Below, one piece after another: positions 63,686-64,000 of a stretch of 64,000 nt of DNA (its first letter is position 1; every line of letters begins with the position of its first letter). The notes beneath the pieces were generated by a model. That model was not told the DNA's origin. It did no database searches and saw nothing but the letters and a program-made list of their open reading frames with translations. The DNA is from Kaistia sp. 32K. Its GTDB lineage: Bacteria > Pseudomonadota > Alphaproteobacteria > Rhizobiales > Kaistiaceae. The position numbers were made by a program, and so were the translations under genes. The stretch lies in contig NZ_AP024269.1 in assembly GCF_016629525.1 (NCBI RefSeq), forward strand, positions 5,136,501 through 5,200,500, written 5' to 3'.

Positions 63686-63730
63686 GAGCGTTTTCAAGCG
63701 AAATGGGTGCCGGTTCGCGTGAAGAAAACG
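63686..63730. repeat. Dispersed repeat (inverted copy of 23272-23320)
   Basis: GGAGCGTTTTCAAGCGAAAT, then GGGTGCCGGTTCGCGTGAAG. On the other strand it matches the repeat near 23.3 kb at most positions. It lies between dapD and dapE. Confidence 0.75.
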
Positions 63731-63745
63731 CGAACCGGAAAGGAG

Positions 63746-63786
63746 CTAATGCATATCGCCGTTGGTGAAACGGCGAAATGCATTAG
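63746..63786 (-). terminator. Long hairpin overlapping the dapD stop codon
   Basis: CTAATGCAT pairs with ATGCATTAG (9 bases) and, inside, TCGCCGTT pairs with AACGGCGA (8 bases) with one A-A mismatch. The right arm contains the dapD stop codon (63783-63785). It could stabilise the dapD mRNA end or reduce read-through to dapE; no T-run follows. Confidence 0.6.
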
Positions 63787-64000
63787 TCGCGCAGCAGTTC
63801 GTTCACGCTGGTCTTCGAGCGGGTCTTGGCGTCGACCTTCTTGACGATGACGGCGCAATAGAGCGACGGGCCGGGCTGGCCGTTCGGCAGGTTCTTGCCG
63901 GGCAGCGAGCCGGAGACGACGACGGAATAGGGCGGCACGCGGCCGATATGGATCTCGCCGGTTTCGCGGTCGACGATTTTGGTCGAGGCGCTGATGAAGA
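63783..64000 (-). CDS. dapD: Tetrahydrodipicolinate N-succinyltransferase, C-terminal part (partial)
   Basis: The 3' end of the gene, 71 codons plus stop, reads off the window edge. On the minus strand it encodes [20 protein letters not shown], then [36 protein letters not shown] and ends VNELLRD. These match the C-terminal left-handed beta-helix end of DapD, and the dapE neighbour supports it. It makes N-succinyl-2-amino-6-oxopimelate for diaminopimelate synthesis. Confidence 0.93.
   Translation of the reverse strand, partial: FISASTKIVDRETGEIHIGRVPPYSVVVSGSLPGKNLPNGQPGPSLYCAVIVKKVDAKTRSKTSVNELLRD

Overview
The window is a chromosomal segment from a GC-rich alphaproteobacterium, most likely a member of the Hyphomicrobiales (Rhizobiales). 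The evidence is the Irr-type Fur regulator, the CycM-like membrane cytochrome c next to kdsB and pheA, the 4.5S RNA followed by dnaX-ybaB-recR, and the large number of palindromic interspersed repeats between genes. No integrase, transposase, prophage, CRISPR array, tRNA or rRNA gene was seen. The genus cannot be fixed from the sequence alone.

Layout. 1-5.3 kb: nucleoside salvage (add, deoB, upp), a transglutaminase-like protease, a MoeB/ThiF-type enzyme, and a LacI-family regulator with three operator-like palindromes facing a small ORF. 5.7-14.3 kb: a hydroxyacid dehydrogenase, an SH3-domain exported protein, irr, argG, an ArnT-like glycosyltransferase, a PAP2 phosphatase, the bfd-bfr iron-storage pair and a CoxG-like protein. 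14.4-16.8 kb: two RNA methyltransferases and lspA. 17.4-20.4 kb: URC4- and URC1-family genes, which mark the alternative (URC) route of uracil breakdown; upp in the same window supplies a uracil phosphoribosyltransferase. 20.5-26 kb: galM, a phosphohexomutase, a nucleoside hydrolase and a GT2 glycosyltransferase.

25.9-37.7 kb is the most interesting region. All genes are on the minus strand: an aromatic ammonia-lyase homologue without the Ala-Ser-Gly that forms the MIO cofactor, an OsmF/YehZYXW-type ABC importer, a hydantoinase-like amidohydrolase, an N-carbamoyl amino acid hydrolase, a DUF917 protein and a urocanase homologue lacking the signature cysteine. This set matches, step for step, the reported five-step bacterial breakdown of ergothioneine (elimination of trimethylamine, hydration of thiourocanate, desulfurisation of a thiohydantoin, hydantoin opening, decarbamoylation to glutamate), joined to an importer of the family that includes known ergothioneine transporters. 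I read it as an ergothioneine uptake and catabolism locus.

37.8-49.6 kb: a leucyl aminopeptidase, MarR and NlpC/P60 group, then a peptide ABC importer operon (two tandem YejA-like binding proteins, yejB, yejE, yejF) ending in a GhrA-type reductase. 49.7-64 kb: housekeeping genes, namely a cytochrome c, kdsB, pheA, a low-GC alpha/beta hydrolase that looks inserted, nudC, the 4.5S RNA gene, dnaX-ybaB-recR, a DUF924 gene, rmuC, def-fmt-truA, a membrane protein, dapE and the 3' end of dapD. At least five families of interspersed repeats occupy most gaps longer than 200 bases.
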